A DNA stretch of 14,794 bases, from NCBI GenBank assembly GCA_031406575.1, contig JANOHP010000201.1:1-14794 (forward strand), written 5' to 3'. Under the pieces are notes generated by a model. That model saw only the letters and a list, made by a program, of their open reading frames with translations, was not told the origin of the DNA and searched no databases. Both the position numbers and the translations under genes were made by a program. The stretch comes from Ga0077555 sp031406575. GTDB taxonomy: Bacteria; Pseudomonadota; Alphaproteobacteria; Rhizobiales; Hyphomicrobiaceae. This document shows, in pieces, positions 7,047-14,287 of this stretch (positions within the stretch are counted from its first letter, which is position 1; every line of letters starts with the position of its first letter).

Positions 7047-8129
7047 TCAGCTACTCATGCCGCCGGCCAGCGTCGGCACGTCGAGGCAGGAGAAGCCGTA
7101 GTGGCGCAGCCAGCGCAGGTCGGCGCCGAACATGTCGCGCAGGTCGGGAATGCCGTATTTCAGCATGGCGATACGATCGAGCCCCATGCCGAACGCCCAG
7201 CCCTGATAGCGCTCCGGATCGAGACCGCAGTTGGCGATGACCTTGGGATGCACCATGCCGCAACCCAAGATCTCGAGCCACTGCCCGGGTTTGCCGATGG
7301 CCTCCGCGCCGACGTCGACTTCGGCGGAGGGTTCCGTGAACGGGAAGTGCGAGGCGCGGAAGCGCATCTTCACGTCGTCGACCTCGAAGAAGGCTTTGCA
7401 GAATTCCTCGAGGCACCACTTCATGTGGCCGAAGTGGGTGGTCTCGTCGATGACGAGGCCTTCGATCTGATGAAACATCGGCGTGTGCGTGGCGTCCGAG
7501 TCCATGCGGTAGACGCGGCCCGGCACGATGATGCGGATCGGCGGCTTCTGGCTCATCATGGTGCGGATCTGCACGGGCGAGGTGTGCGTCCTGAGCAGCA
7601 TCGGCGGTTCCCCCCTGGCCACCCGCTCGGGCGACTTCAGGTAGAACGTGTCGTGCATCTGGCGCGCGGGATGCTCGGGCGGAATGTTGAGCCGCGTGAA
7701 ATTCAAGTCGTCGGTCTCGATATCCGGGCCTTCGGCGATCGAGAACCCCATGTCGGCGAAGATCTCGGCGATCTCGTCGAAGACTTGGGAGACCGGGTGA
7801 ATGCGCCCCTCGGCGACGGGACCAGCACGGACGGGAAGTGTGACGTCGGCCCGCTCGGTGGCGAGGCGCGCATCGAGGGCGGCGGATTCGAGGCTGGTCT
7901 TGCGCGCCTCGAGGGCGTCGCCGACCCGCGTCTTGAGCTGGTTGACGGCCGCGCCGAACGTCTTGCGCTCGTCGGGCGCGAGTTTGCCCAGCGTCGACAT
8001 GAGCTCGGGGATGCGCCCCTTTCGGCCGAGTGTGGCCACGCGCACCTGTTCGATGCTGCTCAGGTCGACGGCGGCGCTGATGTTTGCGATCAGTTCCGCC
8101 TCGATCGACGCCAGTTCATTTCCGGACAT
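7047..8129 (-). CDS. pheS: Phenylalanyl-tRNA synthetase alpha subunit
   Basis: The 360-aa product is full length for an alphaproteobacterial PheS. It is the catalytic class II subunit of the alpha2-beta2 enzyme, which charges tRNA-Phe. Residues 1-90 are the helical tRNA-contacting arm. The catalytic domain shows HPVSQVFDEIAEIFADMGFSIAEGPDIETD (111-140), HPARQMHDTFYL (153-164) and motif 2, VPGRVYRMDSDATHTPMFHQIEG (202-224). HFPFTEPSAEVDV (261-273) follows, then motif 3, GWAFGMGLDRIAMLKYGIPDLR (310-331). The ATG at 8129 is preferred over an upstream in-frame TTG (8171) because homology begins there and GGGAA lies about 8 bases upstream. It follows the coiled-coil gene by 38 bases, so the two are probably cotranscribed. 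pheT, which normally follows, is missing: the convergent TSUP gene ends one base away. Confidence 0.97.
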   Translation of the reverse strand: MSGNELASIEAELIANISAAVDLSSIEQVRVATLGRKGRIPELMSTLGKLAPDERKTFGAAVNQLKTRVGDALEARKTSLESAALDARLATERADVTLPVRAGPVAEGRIHPVSQVFDEIAEIFADMGFSIAEGPDIETDDLNFTRLNIPPEHPARQMHDTFYLKSPERVARGEPPMLLRTHTSPVQIRTMMSQKPPIRIIVPGRVYRMDSDATHTPMFHQIEGLVIDETTHFGHMKWCLEEFCKAFFEVDDVKMRFRASHFPFTEPSAEVDVGAEAIGKPGQWLEILGCGMVHPKVIANCGLDPERYQGWAFGMGLDRIAMLKYGIPDLRDMFGADLRWLRHYGFSCLDVPTLAGGMSS

Positions 8130-8167
8130 GGCTTTTCCCGCGTCGTCGCTGTGATCGAGCCTAATTA

Positions 8168-8383
8168 TCAAACGGGAGCATCGACCAAGTCGAGCCGCCG
8201 CTCGATCCGCTCGAGGCGGTTTTCGATCCCGTCAATCCGGGTGGACAATGAAGCGTACTGCTGCTCGAGCAATCCGACACGATTGCGTGTCTCGCGGGCG
8301 ATATCGGCCAGCAGGTCCAGTTTGGAATCGATGCGACGCATCCAGCGCAGCGTGTGGCTCTCGGGCTCGTCGTTATCGGGCAT
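8168..8383 (-). CDS. Small coiled-coil protein of unknown function
   Basis: The product is 71 aa, acidic at the N-terminus (MPDNDEPESH) and then nearly all heptad-like helix: LRWMRRIDSKLDLLADIARETRNRVGLLEQQYASLSTRIDGIENRLERIERRLDLVDAP. Leu/Ile/Val at a/d positions with charged e/g positions predict a coiled coil over residues ~12-67. The start at 8383 has a very strong Shine-Dalgarno (GGAGGGAG about 8 bases upstream), which is good evidence that it is translated. It lies between rplT (217 bases upstream) and pheS (38 bases downstream) on the same strand. I do not recognise the family and assign no function; oligomerisation or an adaptor role is inference from the coiled coil only. Confidence 0.82.
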   Translation of the reverse strand: MPDNDEPESHTLRWMRRIDSKLDLLADIARETRNRVGLLEQQYASLSTRIDGIENRLERIERRLDLVDAPV

Positions 8384-8536
8384 AGCATTCTCCCTCCTCG
8401 GCAGCAGCCGTGCGCGCTATAGCCATAGGTCGAGTTCGTGCGGCCTCGAATCCTCACGGACGCTCGACCCAGCTTCCGCACGTAACCCAACGACTTGCCC
8501 GATGCAATCCGTATCGCGCCGGGTGACGCGCGGGCC

Positions 8537-8562
8537 GATCTTCTCCTTTTCTAGGGAAGATC
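8537..8562 (-). terminator. Hairpin between rplT and the coiled-coil gene
   Basis: GATCTTC (8537-8543) pairs perfectly with GAAGATC (8556-8562), and an inner CCT/AGG pairing extends the stem past one bulged T. It lies about 40 bases past the rplT stop on the minus strand. There is no T-run after it, so it may be an attenuator, an RNA-processing site or an inefficient terminator separating rpmI-rplT from the downstream genes. Confidence 0.35.
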
Positions 8563-8600
8563 ACCGACCGCGCCTGACCCTGCCCCCGACCCGACTGCCC

Positions 8601-8966
8601 TCACGCCGCCTTGCCGCCAGCCGCCTGCGCCTGGTCGACCAGCACCTTGAACGCTGCGGCGTCCTTGACTGCGAGGTCGGCCAGCATTTTGCGGTCGATC
8701 TCGATGCCGGCTTGCGACAGGCCATGAATGAAGCGGCCGTAGGTCAGGCCGTGCTCGCGGGTCGCCGCGTTGATGCGCTGGATCCAGAGGGCGCGGAACG
8801 TGCGCTTCTTCCTCTTGCGGTCGCGATAGGCGTACTGCATCGCCTTCTCGACCGCCTGTTTGGCGATCCTGATCGTATTCTTCCGCCGGCCGTAATAGCC
8901 TTTGGCGAGTTTCAGCGTTTTCTTATGCTTGGCATGAGCTTGAACGCCGCGTTTGACGCGTGCCAT
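8601..8966 (-). CDS. rplT: 50S ribosomal protein L20
   Basis: The 121-aa product is diagnostic for L20: MARVKRGVQAHAKHKKTLKLAKGYYGRRKNTIRIAKQAVEKAMQYAYRDRKRKKRTFRALWIQRINAATREHGLTYGRFIHGL. It binds 23S rRNA and is essential for early large-subunit assembly. In enterobacteria it also represses its own operon by binding the leader mRNA. The start at 8966 has GGAG about 8 bases upstream. It follows rpmI after 135 bases, longer than usual for this pair, because a tandem/inverted repeat fills the spacer. Confidence 0.98.
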   Translation of the reverse strand: MARVKRGVQAHAKHKKTLKLAKGYYGRRKNTIRIAKQAVEKAMQYAYRDRKRKKRTFRALWIQRINAATREHGLTYGRFIHGLSQAGIEIDRKMLADLAVKDAAAFKVLVDQAQAAGGKAA

Positions 8967-8994
8967 GGGAATGCTCCGTCCAGATGACGAGAAG

Positions 8995-9092
8995 GGTGAG
9001 TGGTCAGTGGTGAGTGGTCAGTGGCGAGGAGGGACAGGTTCGCGTCGAACGTGGCGGGCGCCACTTACGACTGACCATTCACCACTCACCCC
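8995..9092. repeat. Tandem 14-bp repeat and matching inverted copy in the rpmI-rplT spacer
   Basis: Two perfect tandem copies of GTGAGTGGTCAGTG (8996-9009 and 9010-9023) are followed by GCG. About 35 bases further (roughly 9058-9090) an imperfect inverted copy reads CGCCACTTACGACTGACCATTCACCACTCACC. RNA from the operon could fold this into a long imperfect hairpin whose base is GGTGAGTGGT/ACCACTCACC. It could be a mobile intergenic repeat or an RNA element controlling rplT. Confidence 0.7.
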
Positions 9093-9101
9093 TGCGCTGC
9101 C

Positions 9102-9302
9102 TCACCGGTTGTAGGGCATGTACTTTTTGACGATCTTGGCGTCGCTGTCGCACAGAACCATCGTGCCACGCGCCGTCTGCACGAATTTCGCCGTGCGCTT
9201 GATCATCCCGTGACGCTTGCCAATGGCCTGCGCCTTGACCTTGCCGGTCCCCGTCATCTTGAAGCGCTTTTTGGCGCCGCTCTTGGTCTTCAACTTGGGC
9301 AT
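9102..9302 (-). CDS. rpmI: 50S ribosomal protein L35
   Basis: The product is 66 aa, fully basic, with the L35 pattern MPKLKTKSGAKKRFKMTGTGKVKAQAIGKRHGMIKRTAKFVQTARGTMVL and the C-terminal KKYMPYNR. It is a small protein of the large ribosomal subunit. The start at 9302 has AAGGAAG about 8 bases upstream. It is first in the rpmI-rplT-(coiled coil)-pheS series. infC, often located before rpmI, is not here; topA lies upstream on the same strand. Confidence 0.97.
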   Translation of the reverse strand: MPKLKTKSGAKKRFKMTGTGKVKAQAIGKRHGMIKRTAKFVQTARGTMVLCDSDAKIVKKYMPYNR

Positions 9303-9434
9303 TTGGCTTCTTCCTTTCTCGACGCACGCTGGGATGCAGTCGGCTATTCGCCTCTGCTCGTGTCGATCCCGCGTGAGGGTTGCAAAGCAATAGGAGCCGC
9401 CACGGCATGCCCAGCCGGGCGGCTCACGAGGGCC

Positions 9435-9463
9435 TTATAGACGAGCCTGGGCGCGCTTGACAA
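9435..9463 (-). promoter_or_regulatory. Sigma-70 promoter for rpmI-rplT
   Basis: On the minus strand a -35 TTGTCA (9463-9458) and a -10 CTATAA (9440-9435) are exactly 17 bases apart. The -10 lies about 130 bases before the rpmI start, leaving an untranslated leader long enough for ribosomal-protein feedback control. It lies between the topA stop and rpmI, so the ribosomal genes need not depend on topA transcription. The rest of 9303-9539 shows no gene. Confidence 0.62.
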
Positions 9464-9539
9464 GGCGGTTGAAGACGGCGGCCCCAAAAGGAGGGGAGCC
9501 GGACACTCCTGCCCCAGAGGGTTCACCACACACCGGTCG

Positions 9540-12284
9540 TTACTCGGCGGCTTCGCGCTTGGGAGCAACCTTCTTCTTGGCCGGCGCTTTCTTGGCGGCT
9601 GGTTTCTTGGCTTTGGAAACAGCACCTGCCGCTGAGGCTGCTTTTGGCTTGGCCGCCGCCTTGGTCTTGCCGAAGCGGCCTTTGCCGCCCGAGGTGCCGC
9701 CCTTGGCGATGCGTTCGGCCAGAAGCTGGATCGCCTCCTCGACGGTCACATCGATCGGTTCCTTGCCGCGCGGGACGTTGGCGTTGACCTTGTTGTGGGT
9801 GATGTAGGGCCCGAAGCGGCCATTCAGGACCTCGATCTTGCCGCCTTCGCTGGGGTGAACACCCAAATCCTTGAGTACCTCACGCGAGGCGCCGCCGCGC
9901 TGGAACCGTCCCTTGCCCCCACCGGCACGTTTTTCCGCAAGCAAGGTGACGGCACGATTGAGACCGACATCGAACACTTCATCGACGCTGTCGAGATTGG
10001 CGTAGGTACCATCGTGCAGAATAAACGGCCCGAACCGGCCGAGCCCCGCCATGACGGGCGTGTGCGTCTCGGGATGCTCGCCGACGAGACGAGGCAAGTT
10101 GAGCAGCCGCAGCGCTCGCTCGAGATCGAGCGTCGCCGGATCCCAGCCTTTTGGAATTGAGGATCGCTTGGGCTTTTCGCCCTTGGCCACAGACTCGCCC
10201 AACTGGACGTACCAACCGAAGCGGCCGTTCTTGAGGGTGACGTCCAGGCCGCTCTCGGGATCGAGCCCGAGCACGCGATCCTCACTGGCCCCCGCATCCT
10301 CCTGGCCATCGACGGGCGGCGAGAGCTGGCGCGTGTAGCGGCATTCGGGATAGTTGCCGCAGCCGATGAACGCACCGTTCTGCGCGGAGATCTTGAGGCT
10401 CAACTGGCCCGACCCGCACTTGGGGCAGGCGCGTGGTTCGCTGCCATCGCCCTTGTCGGGGAACACGTGCGGTCCCAGCAGGTCGTTCAACGCGTTGAGA
10501 ACGTCGGTGACCTTGAGGTCCTTGGTCTCGTGCACCGACTGCGTGAACTCGCGCCAGAAATCGCGTAGCACGTCTTTCCAAGCGAGCTTGTGGTCGGAAA
10601 TGAGATCGAGCTTTTCCTCGAGGTCGGCCGTGAAGTCGTACTCGACGTAGCGCTTGAAGAAGCTCTCGAGGAACGCGGTGACGAGGCGACCCTTGTCCTC
10701 GGGCACGAGCTGTTTCTTGACCATGCGCACGTAATCGCGCTCGATCAGCGTCGCCATGGTCGAGGCATAGGTGGACGGCCGACCGATGCCGAGTTCTTCC
10801 ATGCGCTTGACGAGGGAAGATTCGGTGAAGCGCGGCGGCGGTTGCGTGAAGTGCTGGTTGGTCTCGACCTCGCGGTAGGCGAGGGCGTCGCCGGTGGTGA
10901 GCACCGGCAGGCGGGTCGCGTCGTCGTCATCGGGCGTTTTGTCTTCTTTGCCCTTGAGAATAGCCCGCTGGCGATCGTCGCGGCCTTCCTCGTAGAGCTT
11001 CAGGAAGCCGTCGAACTGGATCACCGAACCCGATGCGCGGAAGCCGTAGGGCGTGCCGTCGCGACCCGCCACGTCAATGTCGACCGTGGTCTGCTCGACA
11101 TCGGCCGACGCCATCTGGCTGGCGACCGAACGCTTCCAGATCAGATCGTAAAGGCGCGCCTCGTCTGTCTTGAGGTAGCGCGCGACTTGCGCGGGCTTGC
11201 GCCCGATATCGGTGGGGCGGACGGCTTCGTGCGCTTCCTGCGCGTTCTTCGCCTTGGATTTGTATTCACGGATGAACGGCGCGACGTAGCGCTTGCCGAA
11301 ATCCTCTTCGATCTGGCGACGGATCGCCGTGACCGCTTCGGGAATGATCGTGACACCGTCCGTTCGCATATAGGTGATGAGACCGACGGTCTCGCCGCCG
11401 ATGTCGACGCCTTCATAAAGGCGCTGCGCCACCTGCATCGTCTGCTTGGCGGAGAAGCCGAGTTTGCGCGAGGCGTCCATCTGCAGCGTGGAGGTCGCGA
11501 ACGGCGGATAGGGGTTGCGCTTGCGAGCCTGCTTTTCGACCGACTTCACCACGAAGTCCCGGCCTTCGACAGCCAACTTGATGGCGCTGGCCGAGGCTTC
11601 GGTCTTGATCGACAGGCGCTCGACGCGGGCCCCTGCGATGCTCTGCAAGCGTGCTTCCACCTGCTCGGCTTTGCCCGTGGCGAGGCGGGCGATGACCGTC
11701 CAGTATTCGTCAGTGCGGAATTTTTCGATCTCGAGTTCGCGATCGCACACGAGGCGCAGCGCGACGGATTGGACGCGGCCAGCCGACCGGGCGCCTGGCA
11801 GTTTGCGCCACAGCACCGGCGACAGCGTGAAGCCGACGAGATAGTCGAGCGCGCGGCGAGCGAGATAGGCCTCCACCAGCGGCGCATCGATCTGGCGCGG
11901 CGCTTTCATGGCGTCCAGGATCGACTGCTTGGTGACGGCATTGAAGGTCACCCGCTCCACGGGCATACCCTTCTTGATGGCCTTCTTCTGGTTGAGAAGT
12001 TCCAGAATGTGCCAGGAGATGGCTTCCCCCTCGCGATCGGGGTCGGTGGCGAGAATGAGTTTGTCGGCAGAGCGAACCGCCTCCGTGATTTCGCGCATCA
12101 CTTTCTTGGAGCGCTCTTCGTCGGCGGCCCAATGCATGGCGAAGTCATTGTCGGGCTCGACCGAGCCGTTCTTCGAGGGCAGATCGCGCACGTGTCCGTA
12201 GCTTGCAATGACTTTGAAGCCGGGCCCAAGGTACTTGTTGATGGTTTTTGCCTTGGCGGCAGATTCGACGATGACGAGATTCAT
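9540..12284 (-). CDS. topA: DNA topoisomerase I (type IA)
   Basis: The 914-aa enzyme relaxes negative supercoils by cutting one strand through a 5'-phosphotyrosine. The TOPRIM domain (about 1-120) has VIVESAAKAKTI with Glu at position 7 and the metal-binding acidic cluster TDPDREGE (80-87). GRVQSVALRLVCDRE (169-183) follows. The active-site region GLITYMRTDG has the catalytic Tyr at about 305 and Arg at 307. GRPSTYASTMATLIERDYV (500-518) is conserved. There is one Cys4 zinc ribbon, CPKCG...GCGNYPECRYT (about 619-648), then three repeats with GRFG[WP][YF] motifs (about 687, 749, 822), as in alphaproteobacterial TopA. The end (about 870-914) is a Lys/Ala-rich histone H1-like tail that probably aids DNA binding. 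The ATG at 12284 is chosen over an upstream frame extension because the family starts at MNLVIVES and AAGGAG lies about 7 bases upstream. Confidence 0.97.
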   Translation of the reverse strand: MNLVIVESAAKAKTINKYLGPGFKVIASYGHVRDLPSKNGSVEPDNDFAMHWAADEERSKKVMREITEAVRSADKLILATDPDREGEAISWHILELLNQKKAIKKGMPVERVTFNAVTKQSILDAMKAPRQIDAPLVEAYLARRALDYLVGFTLSPVLWRKLPGARSAGRVQSVALRLVCDRELEIEKFRTDEYWTVIARLATGKAEQVEARLQSIAGARVERLSIKTEASASAIKLAVEGRDFVVKSVEKQARKRNPYPPFATSTLQMDASRKLGFSAKQTMQVAQRLYEGVDIGGETVGLITYMRTDGVTIIPEAVTAIRRQIEEDFGKRYVAPFIREYKSKAKNAQEAHEAVRPTDIGRKPAQVARYLKTDEARLYDLIWKRSVASQMASADVEQTTVDIDVAGRDGTPYGFRASGSVIQFDGFLKLYEEGRDDRQRAILKGKEDKTPDDDDATRLPVLTTGDALAYREVETNQHFTQPPPRFTESSLVKRMEELGIGRPSTYASTMATLIERDYVRMVKKQLVPEDKGRLVTAFLESFFKRYVEYDFTADLEEKLDLISDHKLAWKDVLRDFWREFTQSVHETKDLKVTDVLNALNDLLGPHVFPDKGDGSEPRACPKCGSGQLSLKISAQNGAFIGCGNYPECRYTRQLSPPVDGQEDAGASEDRVLGLDPESGLDVTLKNGRFGWYVQLGESVAKGEKPKRSSIPKGWDPATLDLERALRLLNLPRLVGEHPETHTPVMAGLGRFGPFILHDGTYANLDSVDEVFDVGLNRAVTLLAEKRAGGGKGRFQRGGASREVLKDLGVHPSEGGKIEVLNGRFGPYITHNKVNANVPRGKEPIDVTVEEAIQLLAERIAKGGTSGGKGRFGKTKAAAKPKAASAAGAVSKAKKPAAKKAPAKKKVAPKREAAE

Positions 12285-12374
12285 GTCTCTCCTTCGCACG
12301 GACATCGGCTGCGGAACTCGCATTCCATCGCCCCGCCCCGCTGTCCGTCACACGTACCCCGGATTCGCGGGCAG

Positions 12375-12403
12375 CATATGGGTCACGAAACCGATGCTGT
12401 CAA
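12375..12403 (-). promoter_or_regulatory. Sigma-70 promoter for topA
   Basis: On the minus strand a consensus -35 TTGACA (12403-12398) and a -10 CATATG (12380-12375) are separated by 17 bases. Transcription would start about 85 bases before the topA ATG. This suggests that topA can be expressed independently of dprA, which ends 264 bases upstream. Confidence 0.6.
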
Positions 12404-12487
12404 ACGAGGGGCTTGCCTGGGTCGGCGTTCCGAGCCGCGACACGGCCCGCAGCAGGGAGGCGAAGAAGTCGAAATAATCCTTTAGTT

Positions 12488-12506
12488 TCAAATCTTCATG
12501 ATTTGA
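12488..12506. repeat. AT-rich hairpin downstream of dprA
   Basis: TCAAATC (12488-12494) and GATTTGA (12500-12506) form a perfect 7-bp stem with a TTCAT loop, 43 bases past the dprA stop. The AT-rich stretch 12467-12510 stands out from its GC-rich surroundings. No T-run follows on the minus strand, so it is not a textbook terminator. Confidence 0.45.
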
Positions 12507-12548
12507 TAATCTCGCCTCCAACGATGCCGAAAGCGCCGTGAGTCCGGC

Positions 12549-13628
12549 TCACCGCAGCGAGACGAGCTGGGCGCCGTGCTGTTCGATGCGACCCTCGAGG
12601 GCGAGTTCCAGCAGGGCGGCGCGAACAGCGCGCATTGGCAAACCCGTCGCCCGCGTGATCTCGTCGATGGCGACCGGGGCGGGACCCAGGGAGGCCAAGA
12701 CACGGCTCGTCGCCACTTCGGGGGTGGAGAGGTCGGCCGTCGACAGCGGATCGACCTCGGGAGCATCGGCGGCAACGTGGACGGTCGAACCAGCCTCAGA
12801 CCAGCCTTCGGGGGGTGCCGAAGCGGTGAGCGGCGCCAGCGTTTCCAGCAGATCGGCGGGGGATGTAATGAGGGTTGCGCCCTGCTTCAACAGCCCGTTG
12901 GTCCCCTCGGCGCGCGGATCGAGCGGATGACCGGGCACGGCCAGTACCACCCGACCCTGCTCGTTGGCCATGCGCGCCGTGATCAGACTGCCGGACCGGA
13001 TCGCCGCTTCCACGACGAGCACCGCAAGCGACATGCCCGAGATAATGCGGTTGCGCCGTGGAAAATCCTGGCCCCGGGGTTGAAACCCCGGCGCTTGTTC
13101 GGTCACGAGGCAGCCCTCGCGCCCGATGCGCTCCTGCAGGGCAACGTGCTCGGGCGGATAGAGAAAATCGATACCGCCCGCGAGAACAGCCACGGTTCCG
13201 GTGTCAATCGAGGCCTCGTGAGCCGCGCCATCGATGCCGCGCGCCAGCCCCGACACCACGACGTAACCGGCTTCGCCCAGCGCGCGCGCGAACATACGGG
13301 TCAGCTTCAGTCCCGCCGCCGAGCCGTTGCGCGAACCGACAATGGCGACGATCGGGCGCGCCAGTAGATCGAGGCGTCCCTGCACGTAGATCATCGGCGG
13401 TGGCACAGCGAGGTGCGCTAGGCCCACCGGATAACCGGGCTCGATGGTGAATAGAGGAGTTGCCCTGATGCGGCGGGCGGCCTCGAGTTCGGCTTCCGCA
13501 ACATCGCTGGGACATATGCGCACGCGGCGGCCCCGACTGCTGCGCCGCAGCAAATCTGGTAGCGCATCGAGCGCGGACTGCGCGCCACCGTAGTGGTTGA
13601 TCAGCTCGCGAAACGTGACCGGGCCCGG
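12549..13628 (-). pseudogene. dprA: DNA-processing protein DprA, 5'-truncated
   Basis: DprA loads RecA onto incoming single-stranded DNA during natural transformation. The Rossmann-fold core is intact: IVAIVGSRNGSAAG, GYVVVSGLARGIDGAAHEASI, TVAVLAGGIDFLYPPEH, LVTEQAPGFQPRGQDFPRRNRIISGMSLAVLVVEAAIRSGSLITARMANEQGR and VLAVPGHPLDPRAEGTNGLLKQGA. A C-terminal winged helix also remains (IDEITRATGLPMRAVRAALLELALEGRIEQ). Family homology reaches back through GPVTFRELINHYGGAQSALDALPDL to about 13625, then stops. The expected N-terminal ~20 residues (usually ending near LRLIRSENVGP) are replaced by unrelated codons up to a TAG at 13671-13673, with no ATG, GTG or TTG in between. The first possible start is a TTG at 13553 without a ribosome binding site; that would give 334 aa lacking part of the N-terminal helical domain. 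I therefore call it truncated and probably inactive or poorly expressed, though the remaining frame is clean. Confidence 0.82.
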
Positions 13629-13629
13629 T
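13618..13629. repeat. 12-bp perfect palindrome at the dprA junction
   Basis: ACCGGGCCCGGT spans the exact place where DprA homology ends. It might mark the recombination or insertion point, or be chance in GC-rich DNA; no duplicated copy is visible elsewhere in the window. Confidence 0.4.
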
Positions 13630-13667
13630 ATTATGGAGCAACCGCCATTAGAAGTGAATCCCTCTGT

Positions 13668-13683
13668 CCCCTAAATTTAGGGG
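13668..13683. promoter_or_regulatory. 16-bp perfect palindrome directly before the 13684 start codon
   Basis: CCCCTAAATTTAGGGG ends one base before the ATG at 13684. A dimeric repressor bound here would cover the start site, so an autoregulatory operator is a reasonable guess. The central TAAATT could be part of a -10 box giving a leaderless transcript, since AGGGG touches the ATG and is too close to act as a normal ribosome binding site. Related half-sites occur at 14208-14215 and 14280-14287. Confidence 0.5.
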
Positions 13684-14124
13684 ATGCGTGCCAAGATCGC
13701 CACAACTCAAGCCACCCACACCCTGCTCCAGCTCCACGCCGAGTTGGGCGGCAAAATCATCGACAACAAGAAAGAGGCAACCCGCCTTGCCGGGAGCATG
13801 CGGCATGTCGAGGCCGTGTTGAAGCTGCTCGATCCGGAGTTCAGCGCTCGCTCGATCTCCATACGCAGACGCAAGCCCAACCGCCACTTCAAGAGAGGAA
13901 CCATATTCAGGGCGGTCCTGGAAATCCTCAAGACTGCCGAGGAACCCCTGACCACGAGCGAGATCGTGCGGCGGTTGTTCTCGGCCAAAGGGGTTGCCGA
14001 TCCATCGCCGGATGATTCCCGCGTCTTGTTCGGTGGCGTCCAAGCCTCCCTGCGCAACCATCGAGGCGGATCGATCATCGCACATACGAACGGCAGGGCG
14101 GTCAAGTGGAGCTTGGCCACATGA
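13684..14124 (+). CDS. Accessory protein of unknown function, possible winged-helix DNA binder
   Basis: The product is 146 aa. The ATG at 13684 is the first possible start, because an in-frame TAG lies 6 bases before it. Residues 1-50 are helical (MRAKIATTQATHTLLQLHAELGGKIIDNKKEATRLAGSMRHVEAVLKLL). A very basic patch, RRRKPNRHFKRG (61-72), leads into TIFRAVLEILKTAEEPLTTSEIVRRLFSAKGV (73-104). That has the spacing of a winged-helix/HARE-HTH-like domain, followed by ASLRNHRGGSIIAHTNGRAVKWSL as a possible wing. I recall similar hypothetical proteins in mobile regions of alphaproteobacteria but know no function for them. It is divergent from the truncated dprA and starts about 55 bases from the junction. 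DNA binding is inference. Confidence 0.78.
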   Translation: MRAKIATTQATHTLLQLHAELGGKIIDNKKEATRLAGSMRHVEAVLKLLDPEFSARSISIRRRKPNRHFKRGTIFRAVLEILKTAEEPLTTSEIVRRLFSAKGVADPSPDDSRVLFGGVQASLRNHRGGSIIAHTNGRAVKWSLAT

Positions 14125-14207
14125 TCGTTGACGCCACAATGGCTTGCTGAGCCCTTCACCTAGCCCCTGGAAAAGCTGTCCGAACCGCTTGCATAGGGGC
14201 CTCTTTG

Positions 14208-14287
14208 TCCCTAACTTTGCCGAGGACGATCTCTCATCCTCAATCGTGTCAAGTGGGATCTCGTCGGAACAATACTTTTGTTAGGGA
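14208..14287. repeat. Inverted repeat TCCCTAAC ... GTTAGGGA
   Basis: TCCCTAAC (14208-14215) and GTTAGGGA (14280-14287) are perfect 8-bp inverted copies 64 bases apart, in the non-coding gap 14125-14363. The first copy with its flank (TCCCTAACTTTGCC) resembles a degenerate version of the 13668-13683 palindrome. I see no clear gene in the 239-base gap; a promoter for the genes at 14364 and 14602 should lie here. Confidence 0.45.

Noticed and set aside
7101..8987. 628-codon open frame on the plus strand
   Set aside because: It is antisense to pheS, the coiled-coil gene and rplT; composition is His/Arg/Asp/Gly-rich as expected for a complement frame.
8996..9023. CRISPR-like repeats
   Set aside because: Only two directly adjacent 14-bp units exist, with no spacers.
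10590..12485. 631-codon open frame on the plus strand
   Set aside because: It lies antisense to topA, whose motifs are unmistakable; long antisense frames are common in GC-rich coding DNA.
13660..14220. Direct repeats (CCTCT-TGTCCC-TAA-TTT) as attachment sites of an integrated element
   Set aside because: The two copies differ at several positions, enclose only one small gene, and no integrase or tRNA gene is visible; an operator-like motif explains them as well.
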